Shown here: piece by piece, positions 5,420 to 7,128 of the stretch
Numbering within the stretch: position 1 is the stretch's first letter
Layout: the number at the start of each line of letters is the position of its first letter
Assembly (NCBI GenBank): GCA_031262285.1
Contig: JAISHZ010000326.1
Location: forward strand, 1 to 7,128
DNA from: Lachnospiraceae bacterium
GTDB taxonomy: Bacteria > Bacillota_A > Clostridia > Lachnospirales > Lachnospiraceae
Direction: 5' to 3'
DNA length: 7,128 bases
Made by a program: the position numbers and the translations under genes
Notes under the pieces: model-generated
What the model saw: only the letters and a program-made list of their open reading frames with translations
Told to the model about the DNA's origin: nothing
The model's database searches: none

Positions 5420-6229
5420 CTATTCCATCGATACTACCGTGCTGATAATAATATTTTCCGCAGCAATTTGCGTCTTACGTTTTACAATATCTTCGATTTG
5501 CGCTCGTTGGACATCGGTCAGCGTAGCCGCATTGACGACTACATCCACTGTATTGTTGTTGATACTGACTACTACATCGTGAAATCCTTTGGCTTCCAGA
5601 AGGATTTCTGCCGCAGCTTCCATCTCTGCGATCTGTGTCATCCGTACCATGGCATCCACTGCTTCTTGCTTCTGAGCATCCGTAAGTCCGGCACTGTTGA
5701 TGATTCCAAGAAGCGTCTCTCTATTCTTGGCGCGGGTCTGTTCTTTTAACAGCTTTGCCTCGGATAATACCTCAATCCCATCCGTAGAAGTAAAGACAGC
5801 TTCTCCCGGGATCTCCCCCTGCTCCGGCGTTGCTTCAAGCAGCTCGGTCCCGTCCGCAGTCAAGGGATCTTCCGGTGCGGGCGCCATACCCTCTGTTAAG
5901 TAATCCGGTGCGGCTACATCGCCGTCGTTATCCAAGCTTGTGATATCTGCGACTCCTTCCAACAGATCTTCCTCTGACAGATCCAGTAAACTATCCAAAC
6001 CATCCGGAGCATTCGCAGTATTTTCGCCATCCGTGATAATATTCACAGAAGCAAGATCATCGGATGTTATGTTCTCCGTAATCGTACCGGGATCTACCGT
6101 AGTCTGCCCATCTGTAGTCAGATAGTCGTCATCCAAATTCGTTCCCGCAAATTGTAGATATCCCGCGATAGCAATCATTATCGCAAGAGCGGTAATCATG
6201 AGCTGATTCTTCTTTAATAAGTTTTTCAC
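5420..6229 (-). CDS. spoIIIAH: SpoIIIAH, sporulation channel protein
   Basis: This 269-residue stage III sporulation protein has one membrane segment at about residues 10-28 (LMITALAIMIAIAGYLQFA). A long, strongly acidic and probably disordered linker follows (about 30-150, rich in D, E, T and P). The folded C-terminal domain (about 150-269) resembles the YscJ/FliF ring-building fold and includes AEAEILLEAKGF-like and VVVNAATLTD segments. In Bacillus subtilis SpoIIIAH sits in the mother-cell membrane and binds forespore SpoIIQ across the intermembrane space; I infer a similar role. The start is GTG at 6229-6227, with AAGGGAGAG upstream. The linker makes the protein longer than the roughly 218-residue B. 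subtilis protein. It follows spoIIIAG after 128 nt. In known sporulators the operon is controlled by the mother-cell factor SigE, but its promoter lies outside this window. Confidence 0.93.
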   Translation of the reverse strand: MKNLLKKNQLMITALAIMIAIAGYLQFAGTNLDDDYLTTDGQTTVDPGTITENITSDDLASVNIITDGENTANAPDGLDSLLDLSEEDLLEGVADITSLDNDGDVAAPDYLTEGMAPAPEDPLTADGTELLEATPEQGEIPGEAVFTSTDGIEVLSEAKLLKEQTRAKNRETLLGIINSAGLTDAQKQEAVDAMVRMTQIAEMEAAAEILLEAKGFHDVVVSINNNTVDVVVNAATLTDVQRAQIEDIVKRKTQIAAENIIISTVVSME

Positions 6230-6357
6230 GACACTCTCCCTTTTCTAAGCGCTGTAAGCCATCAAAACAATCGATCAAATGTATCCTCGACAGACAGTGA
6301 CTTTGACGCGCTTGTATCTTTGCTAGTTCATTCTATGAAACCCAACTATGAGATATG

Positions 6358-7002
6358 CTATTTCTCGTCTTCCATTTTCAGTACTTTTATTTTGTGTGCG
6401 CCTACGCCAAACAACACGTCAGCAGCCTCAATGATATCGGCATTGACAGATGCCTTACCCGCTCCTTGTGCCAGTATCAAAACACCCTCTACTTTTGGCG
6501 TATTGGTTTTGACGACAAAGGGGCTCGTTTGGTTATCCTGTGCATAAAGCACGGTATTGCTACCGAGTTCTTCAGAAGACAAGTTGCGTTGACCACCGGA
6601 GCTGTCCGTTTCTGTCGTATTGGAGGTGCTGCGGTCACTATCTTTATCGACCACCAATTCTTCCGACGATTGCAGGGTGATCATGACGACGACTTCTCCG
6701 ATTCCGTCCATTTTTCGCAGCGTTTCTTCCAATTGTTCTTCTAAATATGCTTTATACGTCTGTGTATCCGGATAGGAAGAATCGTTCCGTGTATTTTGGG
6801 TGTTAGAGAGTAACCCATTTTCGGAGGTACCTTGACCGGACGGTACATTGGTGGTGGGATTGGAGTCCGATGATGTTCGATCCAACGGCCATGCGACGAC
6901 CAGAAGGAGGACACCTAGCAGTACCACAACAATCAGATTTTCCTTTCGAAACCATTTTTGAAGTCCCTTCGACGCTACGAATTTTTTCCATTTCTCTCTC
7001 AT
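6358..7002 (-). CDS. spoIIIAG: SpoIIIAG, sporulation channel ring protein
   Basis: This 214-residue protein has a basic N-terminus (MREKWKKFVASKGLQKWFRK), one membrane segment at about residues 22-40 and a Ser/Thr/Asn-rich linker to about residue 80. A ring-building domain follows. It contains LEEQLEETLRKMDGIGEVVVMITL (87-110), then SSEELVVDKD, an insert rich in S, T and G (121-145), and FVVKTNTPKVEGVLILAQGA (162-181). SpoIIIAG forms a large ring between mother cell and forespore in B. subtilis. The ATG at 7002-7000 has GGGAAGGGAG 8 nt upstream. An in-frame ATG at 7041 would add 13 residues but has no ribosome binding site. The identification is secure from the domain layout and the position before spoIIIAH. 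Confidence 0.93.
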   Translation of the reverse strand: MREKWKKFVASKGLQKWFRKENLIVVVLLGVLLLVVAWPLDRTSSDSNPTTNVPSGQGTSENGLLSNTQNTRNDSSYPDTQTYKAYLEEQLEETLRKMDGIGEVVVMITLQSSEELVVDKDSDRSTSNTTETDSSGGQRNLSSEELGSNTVLYAQDNQTSPFVVKTNTPKVEGVLILAQGAGKASVNADIIEAADVLFGVGAHKIKVLKMEDEK

Positions 7003-7065
7003 CGGATTTGCTCCCTTCCCGTTGTCACCGTCACAGCGCATGGTGGTCGCTGCAGCGATTATTGC

Positions 7066-7128
7066 TCAGTTTTGTGTTGCAAGCTTTACTTCTACTTTGG
7101 GTACCGCTTCAATTGGTTGAATCGTTTG
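7066..7128 (-). CDS. spoIIIAF: Probable SpoIIIAF C-terminus (partial, 5' end outside window)
   Basis: One minus-strand frame is open from the window edge to a TGA at 7068-7066, giving 20 residues that end in VEVKLATQN. The other two frames are closed by stops within the same stretch. The fragment is too short to identify by sequence alone. I assign it because spoIIIAF directly precedes spoIIIAG in the conserved spoIIIAA-AH order. A 63-nt gap separates its stop from the spoIIIAG start. Confidence 0.6.
   Translation of the reverse strand, partial: QTIQPIEAVPKVEVKLATQN

Noticed and set aside
6230..6357. Internal sporulation promoter between spoIIIAG and spoIIIAH.
   Set aside because: A GATACATTT-like string is present on the minus strand, but no suitable -35 lies at SigE spacing, so I cannot support a promoter.
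7003..7041. Longer spoIIIAG start at 7041.
   Set aside because: There is no ribosome binding site, and the added residues look like translated leader. The ATG at 7002 has a strong site.
1..7128. CRISPR array, tRNA, rRNA, insertion sequence or phage genes.
   Set aside because: I saw no regularly spaced direct repeats, no tRNA-like cloverleaf, and no transposase, integrase or phage protein in any frame.

Overview
The window looks like chromosomal DNA from an anaerobic, endospore-forming member of the Firmicutes, probably class Clostridia. Two marker systems support this. One is the end of the spoIIIA sporulation operon. The other is a Clostridia-type rnf operon (C-D-G-E-A-B) encoding a ferredoxin:NAD+ oxidoreductase ion pump. 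I cannot name a genus. Every gene I accept lies on the minus strand, so the biological reading direction runs from position 7128 down to 1.

Positions 7128-5420 hold the last 20 codons of a gene that is probably spoIIIAF, then spoIIIAG and spoIIIAH. SpoIIIAG and SpoIIIAH each have one N-terminal membrane anchor and a C-terminal ring-building domain. In studied sporulators they belong to the mother cell-forespore channel. A GC-rich hairpin with a short U-run (5354-5382) lies just after spoIIIAH and probably ends that operon.

Positions 4897-5419 carry no convincing gene. Apart from the terminator, the stretch holds an unexplained imperfect inverted-repeat element of about 300 bp (5041-5344). 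Its core is a pair of 34-nt arms that differ at only two positions, and a smaller hairpin sits in the loop. A possible -10 box and a small hairpin beside the rnfC ribosome binding site follow on the rnf side.

Positions 4896-1 hold rnfC, rnfD, rnfG, rnfE, rnfA and the first 169 codons of rnfB, which runs off the window. rnfD/rnfG overlap by 4 nt and rnfE/rnfA by 8 nt, and the other gaps are 99 nt or less, so this is very likely one transcription unit. By family knowledge, RnfB and RnfC carry FeS clusters and FMN/NADH sites at the cytoplasmic face, RnfD and RnfG carry covalently bound FMN, and RnfA and RnfE are membrane subunits that share an FeS site. Together they couple electron flow from reduced ferredoxin to NAD+ with Na+ or H+ export. 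The expected key motifs are visible in all six subunits, so the complex appears functional up to the window edge.

The known genes are ordinary for such an organism. The least explained part is the inverted-repeat element between the two operons. I found no evidence for a wholly new multi-gene system.
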